A stretch of 11,803 bases of DNA from Caldivirga sp. UBA161 (GCF_002506515.1 NZ_DAXS01000009.1:1-11803); one strand, 5' to 3'. Shown: positions 1 to 6,360, counted from the stretch's first letter. The notes: a model not told the origin generated them from the letters alone. Program-made: numbers and translations.

Positions 1-163
1 AGCAATAATAGCACTAAGGAGGAGGTAAGGTAAATAAGAATCAAAATAATTTATTTTTATTTTCTTCAGCTATTAATTTAATTTAATAATTCCATGATAT
101 AATTTAAAATATAGGTGATATGTTTAATATAATTAATAATGCGTACTTAAGTTTGACCTTAGG
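1..163. other. AT-rich spacer with possible end of an upstream gene
   Basis: This stretch has no complete gene. One plus-strand frame (bases 2-28) reads AIIALRRR then stop. That would fit the end of a membrane segment followed by cytoplasmic arginines, so the tail of an upstream membrane protein is possible, but eight residues cannot prove it. The rest is very A+T rich. It contains an imperfect palindrome, TTAAT-ATA-ATTAA, at 124-136 and a perfect 8-bp palindrome, ACTTAAGT, at 145-152. Both lie just upstream of the TrmB-family gene's TATA box and could be operator sites, but such sequences arise easily by chance in DNA this rich in A+T. Confidence 0.4.
50..67 (+). terminator. T-rich tract, probable archaeal terminator
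   Basis: A run made almost only of T with two A and one C sits shortly after the possible end of an upstream plus-strand reading frame. Archaeal RNA polymerase stops at U-rich tracts without needing a stem, so this is a plausible terminator for a gene lying left of the window. Confidence 0.4.
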
Positions 164-171
164 TTTTTAAA
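164..171 (+). promoter_or_regulatory. TATA box and ribosome binding site of the TrmB-family gene
   Basis: TTTTTAAA is centred about 37 bp before the ATG at 205, so transcription should begin near 193 and leave a leader of about ten bases. GGAGG at 192-196 lies eight bases before that ATG and would be a good Shine-Dalgarno match, although it would sit at the very 5' end of the message. Confidence 0.55.
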
Positions 172-204
172 CAGCGGCACCTTGTAGTGTTGGAGGCTTA
201 ATTT

Positions 205-954
205 ATGATGGATGATTATGTTAATTCATTATTAAGGATGATTGGTTTATCTAAGTATCAGCTTAGGGTGTATTTGGCTTTAGTCGAGAGGGGGCCGTTG
301 ACGGCTAGCTTAGTGGCTAAGTATGCTAATGTGCCTTCATCTAAGGTTTACAGCATCTTGAAGGGTATGGTTAGGTTGGGTTTAATTGATGCTGATTCAA
401 GTAAGAGACCTGAGGTTTTTGTGGCTAAGCCACCTAAGGAGGTGTTCAATATTGCGGTGTCTAGGATTAATGATATTGTTGAGAAGGCTAAGCCTATGAT
501 TAATACTCTTCAGATGATTTATGAGGCTTCAAATCAAAGGAGTATTAAGGCTAGGAGTGAAACACTCTTCACTGTTAAGGGGCTTCAGAATACTAAGAAT
601 CTGGCTAGAGTAATTATATTGGGTAATGTGAAGGAGGTTAGTGTTGCAATACCATATGGTCAACTCCTTGATGATGAAGTAGCATCAATGATCATTGAGG
701 CTGCGGGGAAATCTGAGGTTAAGCTACTTGTCACGAGGGATCTAATTGATTACGCTAAAACACTACCACCTAGAGTTAGTCTCAGGGTTAGGGATATGAT
801 GTTTGGCGCAGGTTTCATTGGCGATGGAGTATTATTAACTATTCAATATGGTGCCGATTACTTATCACTATACTCAACCCAGGAGTATATTATTGAGATA
901 GCTAAGACGTACTTTGAAACACTATGGAGGGAATCAGAGCCCATTAATAGGTGA
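205..954 (+). CDS. TrmB-family transcriptional regulator
   Basis: A 249-residue DNA-binding regulator of the archaeal TrmB family, which typically senses sugars and controls sugar uptake or central carbon genes. Residues 18-75 form a winged helix-turn-helix: the stretch LSKYQLRVYLALVERG begins the TrmB pattern, SSKVYSILKGMVRLGLI looks like the recognition helix and wing, and VFVAKPPKEV is the usual strand that follows. Residues 80-110 look like a helical dimerisation linker. Residues 115-240 resemble the phospholipase-D-like C-terminal half of TrmB regulators. At 249 residues it is shorter than the roughly 340-residue sugar-binding TrmB and closer to the short TrmB-like proteins, so a sugar ligand is not certain. 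The start at 205 is favoured over the adjacent ATG at 208 because of GGAGG at 192-196. It ends 22 bp from the convergent ATP-grasp gene. No target genes can be assigned from position; autoregulation is possible. Confidence 0.85.
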   Translation: MMDDYVNSLLRMIGLSKYQLRVYLALVERGPLTASLVAKYANVPSSKVYSILKGMVRLGLIDADSSKRPEVFVAKPPKEVFNIAVSRINDIVEKAKPMINTLQMIYEASNQRSIKARSETLFTVKGLQNTKNLARVIILGNVKEVSVAIPYGQLLDDEVASMIIEAAGKSEVKLLVTRDLIDYAKTLPPRVSLRVRDMMFGAGFIGDGVLLTIQYGADYLSLYSTQEYIIEIAKTYFETLWRESEPINR

Positions 955-964
955 GGATTAATGT

Positions 965-980
965 GTAGGGATACTCCTAC
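965..980. other. Small hairpin in a convergent gene junction
   Basis: GTAGG at 965-969 pairs with CCTAC at 976-980 across a six-base loop. The element lies between the ends of the TrmB-family gene and the convergent ATP-grasp gene and includes the stop codon of the latter. It could mark RNA 3' ends from both directions. The stem is short, so this is tentative. Confidence 0.3.
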
Positions 981-1852
981 TTCCTAATCATTTTCTCCAT
1001 TACCTCAACCAGCTTAGGGGCTGGATTATTCATGGTTACTGACGCTAACTCCTGCCAATCAGGACTACCATTAACCTCAAAAATCACGTATCCATTAGGC
1101 CCCTCCCCAACATCAACACCAGCATACGTTAATCCAAGAACCTCAGTGGATTTTATTGATAATTCCTTAAGCTCCTCATCAATTTTATCACATGGTTTAC
1201 CGTAGGCTCCTTGAGCAATGTTGGTTTTCCATTGCCCATCAGTAGCCATCCTAAGCATGCATCCAAAGACTTCACCATCAATAACCATGACCCTAATATC
1301 CCTATTAGGCTTCTTCACATACTTCTGAACATATATAGGCTTCTTAACCACAAGTAGTGATTTAGCTACTTGAAAGGCTATGTCAGGGTCAGTAATCATA
1401 ACTGAGCCAAAGCCCCTGGAGCCTTGAACAGGCTTAATAACCACCTGACCCATATTCTTAGCCGCAGTGTAAGCCGTTAATAGGCTCTCAGTGGATACAG
1501 TTGATGGTACAGGTATCTTGTTCTTGGCTAATAATGCAAGGGTCTCTATCTTATTCCTGGTCCTTAATAAGCCATCAACGGTATTTATCAGAACAGTCCC
1601 AGAATCCTCAAGGGTCCTCAATACACTAACCCTGTGGAAGAATTGCTCAACATCTATTAAGAAGCCTATGCTTCTTAGGAAGACTCCATCAAGGGCCACC
1701 TTATTATCGCCAACCACTACGCTAACATCACTACCATCAAGCTTAATTGATAATCGTGAGATTGAAATATACTTAGCAACATGCCCCTTAGCCCTAATAC
1801 TGTAGTAGAGGTCCCTATTGCTCCTACTCGGTATAGGTGCATCAGCCACCAC
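977..1852 (-). CDS. RimK-family ATP-grasp ligase (MptN/LysX-like)
   Basis: An ATP-grasp carboxylate-amine ligase of about 291 residues, a typical length for the RimK/LysX/MptN/CofF group that joins an amino acid, often glutamate, to a carboxylate using ATP. Visible motifs are the nucleotide-binding VIKPVQGSRGFG (138-149), the strand pair YVQKYVKKPNRDIRV (174-188), the NIAQGA loop (211-216), AGVDVG (244-249) and the magnesium-binding FEVNGSPDW (258-266). The GSRGFG loop and the E-V-N-x-x-P-x-W end look more like MptN/CofF coenzyme glutamate ligases than LysX, but substrate cannot be read from sequence and no lysine, arginine or pterin genes are nearby. The start is uncertain. GTG at 1852 is the only ordinary start codon after the in-frame stop at 1877-1879, yet the preceding codons (FNIPYTIA) would complete the first beta strand (TIAVVADA), and the promoter points to about 1881. 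Confidence 0.8.
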   Translation of the reverse strand: MVADAPIPSRSNRDLYYSIRAKGHVAKYISISRLSIKLDGSDVSVVVGDNKVALDGVFLRSIGFLIDVEQFFHRVSVLRTLEDSGTVLINTVDGLLRTRNKIETLALLAKNKIPVPSTVSTESLLTAYTAAKNMGQVVIKPVQGSRGFGSVMITDPDIAFQVAKSLLVVKKPIYVQKYVKKPNRDIRVMVIDGEVFGCMLRMATDGQWKTNIAQGAYGKPCDKIDEELKELSIKSTEVLGLTYAGVDVGEGPNGYVIFEVNGSPDWQELASVTMNNPAPKLVEVMEKMIRK

Positions 1853-1902
1853 AGCTATTGTGTAAGGTATATTAAATCACCATGAAATCGCCTATGAAAT
1901 GG

Positions 1903-1911
1903 CTTTTAAAC
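1903..1911 (-). promoter_or_regulatory. TATA box of the ATP-grasp gene
   Basis: Read on the minus strand this is GTTTAAAAG, with a second similar GGTTAAAAG just upstream. The spacing predicts transcription from about 1881, some 29 bases before the GTG at 1852. An ATG at 1883-1881 coincides with that predicted start but runs into a stop after three codons. I see no Shine-Dalgarno sequence before 1852. Confidence 0.5.
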
Positions 1912-2008
1912 TTTTAACCAACCGTTCAAGGTAAGAACCCTCCTTCAGTAAATGGTATCATTGTAAAATATATTATTTACGTTTATTGATACTATACTGA
2001 ATTTAAAT

Positions 2009-3025
2009 CTACTGCTCAATCCTCCTAGCCATATTGGGTAGTAGATTACGTACGCTTGGTAATACATCATATTCAGTGACGCCTAGTTTACTTAACCTAT
2101 CCTGTACAATACTACTTATTATATCATAGTTAACTGCGTGAATCATGAAGTAGCAGTTGTGGTTCCACTTACCTGGAACAATCACCCTCTTAACCACGTG
2201 GGTAGCCTCATCAATATTAGCAACCTTCCCACAGTCACTTATGCTGAAGGTAATCATTGCATTAGCCTTAAATCCCGCGAGGTCTGGGTCAATCATTGCG
2301 TAGAAGTCCCTTAAAACACCATTATCCCTCAACTCCCCTATTAATTCAGTTATCTTACTTACCGGCATTTTAAACCTGGTAGTAATCTCATTGAATGGCT
2401 CCTTAACAATGCTTATTGACTTAATCATTTCATAGAACTCTAGGGGTAATCCCACTTCCTCAATTTTAAGGCTACTATCAGGTAACCTACGTATCTTAGC
2501 CCTAGAAACCCCAGCATTCAAGTCAAACTTAACGTCAATCTTATAGGTTTTCTCAGCGTAAAGTACCACATAGTCATCTGGGCTTAACGCGAATTTATCA
2601 ACAATCCTCCTCACCTTATCCTCAAGCTCCTCTTTACTTGTTGCCTTGGTAACATACCATATGTTGTACCTATTATGAAGCCTTAGGAAATTATGGGTCA
2701 CATACCTATCCCTATTAATCTCAGCCGCCACCTCATCAACTAAGTAATCCCTAACCCTTAAGGCCACTAATGCCGACACCATACCCCTAGCCCTATAGTT
2801 GACTAATGCCCCAATTCTCCTAATTAGGCCCATTTCCTTAAACCTCCTTAGGGTTTCAATAACCCAATCCTCAGTGGCTCCAATTCTCTTCGCTAATTCT
2901 AAGAATGGCCTGTTGGTGATTGGGAAGTTGTATTGAGCCTCCATTAGTAATTCCCTTGACTTATCGTCAAGCATTAGGGCTTGGAGTAATTCAGTGTATA
3001 TAAATAAATTATGCGGTTGTTTCAT
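2009..3025 (-). CDS. Fused siroheme decarboxylase (AhbA/AhbB type)
   Basis: A 338-residue protein with two tandem siroheme-decarboxylase units of the Lrp/AsnC-like AhbA/AhbB/NirDLGH family, which removes two acetate carboxyls from siroheme to give didecarboxysiroheme in the alternative haem route. The first unit (about 15-168) has a winged helix with NRPFLELAKRIGA, the RRIGALVN turn, HNFLRLHNRYNIWYV (111-125) and the closing YKIDVKFDL. The second (about 189-338) has PFNEITTRF, then GFKANAMITF (251-260), H276, WNHNCYFMIHA (287-297) and a basic tail. These match the paired blocks of AhbA and AhbB, usually separate proteins of about 150-170 residues. The second half's helix-turn-helix is degenerate. 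The family is often labelled AsnC regulators, but these aromatic/histidine blocks argue for the enzyme. ATG at 3025 lies about 25 bp from a TATA box, so the message is probably leaderless. AhbC and AhbD are not in the window. Confidence 0.8.
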   Translation of the reverse strand: MKQPHNLFIYTELLQALMLDDKSRELLMEAQYNFPITNRPFLELAKRIGATEDWVIETLRRFKEMGLIRRIGALVNYRARGMVSALVALRVRDYLVDEVAAEINRDRYVTHNFLRLHNRYNIWYVTKATSKEELEDKVRRIVDKFALSPDDYVVLYAEKTYKIDVKFDLNAGVSRAKIRRLPDSSLKIEEVGLPLEFYEMIKSISIVKEPFNEITTRFKMPVSKITELIGELRDNGVLRDFYAMIDPDLAGFKANAMITFSISDCGKVANIDEATHVVKRVIVPGKWNHNCYFMIHAVNYDIISSIVQDRLSKLGVTEYDVLPSVRNLLPNMARRIEQ

Positions 3026-3044
3026 TTAGTTGATTACTGATGCG

Positions 3045-3064
3045 TTAATAAAAGCCTTTATTAA
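3045..3064 (-). promoter_or_regulatory. Promoter of the siroheme decarboxylase within a perfect inverted repeat
   Basis: TTAATAAA (3045-3052) and TTTATTAA (3057-3064) are exact inverted copies separated by AGCC. The arm nearer the gene is also the minus-strand TATA box (CTTTTATTAA), centred about 25 bp before the ATG at 3025. A protein bound to the repeat would block the promoter, so it could be an operator. The far arm reads as a TATA box in the opposite direction. Confidence 0.5.
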
Positions 3065-3125
3065 GCTTGTGAGGAAGGATTCATCATTATTAATCAGCGC
3101 TAGGGCCCCTGATCATTCAATCTCC

Positions 3126-3476
3126 TTAATGCCTAACTGTAGTGGTTTTTAAATTTAGGGGAATCTCAGATTCAGGCCTAATACTCATCATTTTCTTAAG
3201 CATTAGTAATTGATATATCCTACAGATTATGTAGTTTAATGAATCCTCAAATTCATAATCCTTAAAACTTTGAGCATACACGGGTGCCGCACTGGTCTCA
3301 TTATCCCAAATCTCCACGCAAATATTATCACCCTCACTTATTACGTGAAGTTCAATAAACATATTGCTTGGTTTTATAACATACCTAGCCCCACTCCTAA
3401 AGGTATGCTTCTCCACGTACCCATCCACACAGCCACCCACAATTCCATCAACAATGGCGCTAATGCCGCTTCCCAC
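3126..3476 (-). CDS. Small protein of unknown function
   Basis: A 116-residue reading frame that I do not recognise. It starts at GTG 3476, directly after an in-frame TAA, and a strong TATA box centred 26 bp upstream makes a leaderless start exactly there likely; this is the main support that it is a real gene. The sequence begins with a glycine-rich stretch (GSGISAIVDGIVGG), continues with alternating residues suggesting beta strands (RYVIKPSNMFIELHVISEG, then NICVEIWDN), and ends with a hydrophobic helix (SLNYIICRIYQLLMLKK, about 79-95) and a polar tail. There are three cysteines (16, 53, 85) but no metal-binding motif. There is no signal peptide, and the single hydrophobic helix is too polar to be a clear membrane anchor. 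It lies upstream of, and on the same strand as, the siroheme decarboxylase, 100 bp away, but that gene has its own promoter, so a functional link is only a possibility. Confidence 0.6.
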   Translation of the reverse strand: MGSGISAIVDGIVGGCVDGYVEKHTFRSGARYVIKPSNMFIELHVISEGDNICVEIWDNETSAAPVYAQSFKDYEFEDSLNYIICRIYQLLMLKKMMSIRPESEIPLNLKTTTVRH

Positions 3477-3497
3477 TTATTTAAGTACGGTTCATCT

Positions 3498-3507
3498 ATT
3501 TATAAAT
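3498..3507 (-). promoter_or_regulatory. TATA box of the small unknown gene
   Basis: ATTTATAAAT, itself nearly palindromic, is centred 26 bp before the GTG at 3476, which is the spacing expected for a leaderless archaeal transcript. An ACTTA-TT-TAAGT dyad at 3475-3486 spans the predicted transcription start. Confidence 0.6.
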
Positions 3508-3615
3508 ATGAGCCCCATGTTATTAACGCATTAATATCAGTGGTTAGGTGATGTCAATAATTATATATTATTATATAGATTATGTATATTTAGGGTGAAT
3601 CTATATATCTGCCCG

Positions 3616-3637
3616 GGTAAGTTTTATAAAAGGTACC
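3616..3637 (+). promoter_or_regulatory. Palindromic promoter of the MFS transporter
   Basis: The TATA box TTTTATAAAA (3622-3631) is a perfect palindrome, and it is flanked symmetrically by GGTA (3616-3619) and TACC (3634-3637), so 18 of 22 bases fit one dyad. The box centre is about 30 bp before ATG 3657, predicting a leader of only a few bases. A regulator bound to this dyad would compete with TBP. Confidence 0.55.
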
Positions 3638-3656
3638 AGGTTTAGGTCTTTAGAAA

Positions 3657-4883
3657 ATGAAAATGAGTAAGATAAGTTCATTAAGTAATTCAGAGGGAAG
3701 GGATATAATGCAGGCAATTATTATTCTACTTACGTTCACGTTCATGGCTAGGGCAAGTAACAACATGATACAGACCACAGTACCATTAATAGCTAGGGAG
3801 TACTTCAACGCCACTGAGACTGAGGTGGGTTTAATAAGTAGCGTTATTTCAATATCATCATTCATCGCCACAATGTGGGTTAACGCTAGGCTGGATTCAG
3901 CCAGGAGGAGAATACTATTTGAAGCATCAACCCTCCTCTACTTCCTCACCTTCATAATATACCCCTTCGTCAATTATATTGGCCTCTGGTTAACATCAAC
4001 TGCAGTGGGTTTCCTACTTGGCATAATAATGCCTAATGTTGCAACCTCATCAAGCATAATAGGGAGGAGCCAGGAGATGAGGGAGAGGGTAATAGCGTTA
4101 TATACCTTTGCCCTTAGTTTAAGTTTAACAATAGGTCCAGTTATTGAGTCACTGGTACTACGCTACTTCACCCTCAGGTATGCTTTCCTATTCTTCTCAG
4201 CATTCTCTGCAATAATGGTAATTCTATCCCCCAAGCTACCCTTCCCAGTGGAGAAGCCTGGTTTCATTAAGTTTAAGCTGAATTCAATATGGAGTAAGGC
4301 CAGTTTTAGGACTGCAATATACAATAATGCCATGTATAGTTTACCCTTCGCCATGTTAACCACCTTCGGCGGCATTTATGCAATAGAATACTTCCATGCA
4401 AACAATTCACTGGTTTACCTACTTTTTGCAGCCTTCTTCACAGCATCCTTTGCCACTAGGCTTTATATTTCAATAAGACCTATTAAAGACGTTAAATACG
4501 CCTCACTATCAATGTCAATACTAACGGTAGTGGGTATGGTGATTATGACCCTTTCACCAAACATTTACGTTTACGCCCTTTCCTTAGCAATACTCGGCAT
4601 ACCCCATGGTTTAACATACCCCCTTTCCCTAATAATTATTTCCAGGGATTCTAAGGATGATGAGAGGAATTTAATGAATTCAGCGTTTTCATCAATAATG
4701 ACTATAATAGGCATACTATCACCCATAGCCCTAGGCGTATCAGCTGAACTCCTGGGTTTAAGATACATGACTATTATTGTTGAAGCCTCAGTGGTGTTTT
4801 TCACTTGGCTGCTCTATAAGTCGCTGAGGGAATTAAACCCTAATGCACTATTGACCAAGAATACCCCTAACCTCACTCGCTAA
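3657..4883 (+). CDS. Major facilitator superfamily (MFS) transporter
   Basis: A 408-residue integral membrane protein of usual MFS length, with about 12 hydrophobic segments and a polar central loop (about 193-218) dividing two six-helix halves. The loop after the second helix, NARLDSARRR (76-85), corresponds to the family's conserved motif A (G-x-L-a-D-r-x-G-r-R), here with the glycines lost. GRSQEMRERVIALYT (136-150) fits the fourth-helix entrance, and SRDSKDDERN (329-338) is the matching loop in the second half. The substrate cannot be told from sequence; sugars, drugs and organic acids are all possible. ATG 3657 is chosen because it lies nearest the expected distance from the TATA box; the next in-frame ATG is at 3663. 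The last 36 bases overlap, tail to tail, with the PfkB kinase gene. The kinase on the opposite strand hints at sugar use, but that is inference. Confidence 0.8.
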   Translation: MKMSKISSLSNSEGRDIMQAIIILLTFTFMARASNNMIQTTVPLIAREYFNATETEVGLISSVISISSFIATMWVNARLDSARRRILFEASTLLYFLTFIIYPFVNYIGLWLTSTAVGFLLGIIMPNVATSSSIIGRSQEMRERVIALYTFALSLSLTIGPVIESLVLRYFTLRYAFLFFSAFSAIMVILSPKLPFPVEKPGFIKFKLNSIWSKASFRTAIYNNAMYSLPFAMLTTFGGIYAIEYFHANNSLVYLLFAAFFTASFATRLYISIRPIKDVKYASLSMSILTVVGMVIMTLSPNIYVYALSLAILGIPHGLTYPLSLIIISRDSKDDERNLMNSAFSSIMTIIGILSPIALGVSAELLGLRYMTIIVEASVVFFTWLLYKSLRELNPNALLTKNTPNLTR

Positions 4884-5807
4884 GTCACCATAACCCACTG
4901 TTCTAAGGAACTCCAGTACCTCATTAAAATTAGGGCCAGCCCTTGCCCCCCTCCTAGTAACCTTAATTGATGCAGCAGCGTTAGCGAATATTAACCTACT
5001 AACCCTATCTAAGCCTATTAACTTGGCGAAGACATACGATGCCGCGAAGACATCGCCTGCTCCAGTGGTATCAATGGGCGCTACCTTGAAAGCATCAATA
5101 AGCTTAGCCCCATCCTTAGTAAAGGATACTGCACCCCTTGGACCAAGGGTGACTACAAGTTCCTCAACGTTGGCGCTTCCAAATATTTTTAACCCAGCTG
5201 AAATAGGGTCATCAATACCTGTTAGCCTCCTTGCCTCAAGGCTATTCATGAACCATATGTTCACCCCATCCATTAATGGCTTAAGTATGCTTAAGTCATA
5301 TGAGGATAACCCAGCGCCTCCATCAATGGAGATTGTTAAGCCAAGTTCCTTAGCCCTCCTAATCCCAGCTTCAATTATATTTAACCTACTTAATGCTATA
5401 TGTAGGTGATTAACCCCATTAAGCACCTCAGTGTTTATGTCACTTGGTGTTAAGCCTAAGTTAGCACCCCTGTACTCAATCATCCTCTTACTATTCTCAG
5501 GGCCTATTAAAACAACAACAAGTCCACTCCTCTCAACATTAATCCTCTTAACCCACTTAACATCAACCCCAGCCTCCTTAAGATCCTCCAGTAGCGCGTC
5601 GCTAATAGTATCTGAGCCAACAGCCCCAATGAATCTCACATAGGCTCCAAGCTTTGAGGCTTGTATCGCAAAGTTGGCCGCTGACCCACCTCCCCCTATG
5701 TATGCTTCATAGGCTTCAATAGCCCCATCATTCTCAGGTAGGGACTGAATTCGGAAGTACACGTCTAGGTTAAGGTTACCCACTGAGGCTATTAGCGGCT
5801 TCTTCAC
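4848..5807 (-). CDS. PfkB-family carbohydrate/nucleoside kinase
   Basis: A 319-residue ribokinase-like kinase that transfers phosphate from ATP to a sugar or nucleoside hydroxyl in the cytoplasm. Both PfkB signatures are present: the glycine-rich IGGGGSAANFAIQASKLG (37-54), followed by FIGAVGSD (59-66), and the C-terminal DTTGAGDVF (246-254), with D252 as the catalytic base and GAGD as the anion hole. Between them are NSLEA (188-192), the usual N-x-x-E magnesium motif, and VTLGPRGA (219-226). These features indicate an active enzyme. Substrate is open: ribose, KDG, fructose-type sugars or nucleosides are all used by relatives. The start is GTG 5807, placed 25 bp from a minus-strand TATA-like sequence, so probably leaderless. 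Its 3' end overlaps the convergent MFS gene by 36 bp. It shares a divergent promoter region with a winged-helix regulator, which may control it. Confidence 0.88.
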   Translation of the reverse strand: MKKPLIASVGNLNLDVYFRIQSLPENDGAIEAYEAYIGGGGSAANFAIQASKLGAYVRFIGAVGSDTISDALLEDLKEAGVDVKWVKRINVERSGLVVVLIGPENSKRMIEYRGANLGLTPSDINTEVLNGVNHLHIALSRLNIIEAGIRRAKELGLTISIDGGAGLSSYDLSILKPLMDGVNIWFMNSLEARRLTGIDDPISAGLKIFGSANVEELVVTLGPRGAVSFTKDGAKLIDAFKVAPIDTTGAGDVFAASYVFAKLIGLDRVSRLIFANAAASIKVTRRGARAGPNFNEVLEFLRTVGYGDLASEVRGILGQ

Positions 5808-5828
5808 ACTTTAAGATTCAGCTTGGAG

Positions 5829-5836
5829 TAATTAAG
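5829..5836 (-). promoter_or_regulatory. TATA-like box of the PfkB kinase gene
   Basis: CTTAATTA on the minus strand is centred 25 bp before the GTG at 5807, matching a leaderless start. It lies inside a small inverted repeat (AGCTT at 5820-5824, AAGCT at 5834-5838). A better TATA match at 5866-5874 is about 62 bp away and is better explained by the divergent gene. Confidence 0.4.
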
Positions 5837-5865
5837 CTTGACTCATCGTGGTTTCATAGAGAAGG

Positions 5866-5874
5866 ATTTATAAA
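5866..5874 (+). promoter_or_regulatory. TATA box and ribosome binding site of the winged-helix regulator
   Basis: ATTTATAAA is centred 35 bp before ATG 5905, so transcription should start near 5896. GGTGG at 5896-5900 is a Shine-Dalgarno-like sequence four bases before the start codon and supports it. The box lies in the 97-bp divergent region shared with the kinase gene. Confidence 0.55.
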
Positions 5875-5904
5875 CAGCCGCTGAGTAGCCCCTTAGGTGG
5901 TTAG

Positions 5905-6333
5905 ATGTATCTAAATATATTGAGAGAGGTAGATGTGGAAAATCTAGTTAAGAACATTGATTTGAAATATATACTTAGATGCATTCTAAAATTGTCAATA
6001 ACTGATGTTACCGTATACCACACGCTACTAAACAATAATGGTAATGACCCATTAACAGTATCTGAGATATCAACAGTCGTTAAGAAGTCTAGGAGCACCG
6101 TGGAGAAGTCATTGATAAAGCTTATTCAGCTTGGATTAGTGGCCAGGAGGGCAGTGTTAACAAGAAGGGGGGGCTACACCTACGTTTACTATGCATTACC
6201 CATTGATCATGTTAAGCAGAGGCTACTTCAACTCGTTAACTCATACTATGACATAGCTAGGGAATTAATAGAATCAACAACTTCATCAATGATGATTAAG
6301 TCTATTGAGGAATCAAGCTTAAGTGGGGAGTAA
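5905..6333 (+). CDS. Winged helix-turn-helix transcriptional regulator
   Basis: A 142-residue archaeal DNA-binding protein with a MarR/TrmB-like winged helix. Residues 32-45 form the first helix (ITDVTVYHTLLNNN), TVSEISTVVKKS (51-62) the second, RSTVEKSLIKLIQLGLVARR (63-82) the recognition helix, and the hairpin RRGGYTYVYYALP (87-99) the wing. A C-terminal helix (about 100-127) probably mediates dimerisation. There is no effector domain, so it most likely acts as a small dimer. It is divergent from the PfkB kinase and could regulate both the kinase and itself through the shared 97-bp region; that is inference from position. Convergent with the ABC permease downstream, 27 bp apart. The exact subfamily is not certain. 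Confidence 0.8.
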   Translation: MYLNILREVDVENLVKNIDLKYILRCILKLSITDVTVYHTLLNNNGNDPLTVSEISTVVKKSRSTVEKSLIKLIQLGLVARRAVLTRRGGYTYVYYALPIDHVKQRLLQLVNSYYDIARELIESTTSSMMIKSIEESSLSGE

Positions 6334-6341
6334 GTAAAGTA

Positions 6342-6360
6342 AGCCCCAGTTCCGGGAGCT
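6342..6360. terminator. Hairpin between two convergent genes
   Basis: AGC-CCC (6342-6347) pairs with GGG-A-GCT (6354-6360), giving a six-pair G+C-rich stem with one bulged A and a six-base loop. It fills most of the 27-bp gap between the winged-helix regulator and the permease, so it could define RNA 3' ends from both strands. It lacks a following T-run on either strand, so it may act as a stability element and not as a terminator. Confidence 0.35.

Noticed and set aside
2009..3025. Annotation as an Lrp/AsnC transcription regulator
   Set aside because: The paired H-N-x-L-R and N-x-W blocks, the ANAM block and the basic tail match siroheme decarboxylase, and the second helix-turn-helix is degenerate.
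3270..3551. 93-codon plus-strand reading frame opposite the small unknown gene
   Set aside because: It has no promoter at a suitable distance and no recognisable motif, while the minus-strand frame has a well-placed TATA box and a more protein-like sequence.
3551..3598. 15-codon tyrosine-rich frame with AGGTG just before the ATG
   Set aside because: The codons come from a TAT/ATA-rich promoter region, the ribosome-binding match abuts the ATG, and no promoter is placed for it. Chance is the simpler explanation.
5023..5643. Plus-strand open frames inside the PfkB gene
   Set aside because: They are antisense shadows of a gene with intact PfkB signatures on the other strand.
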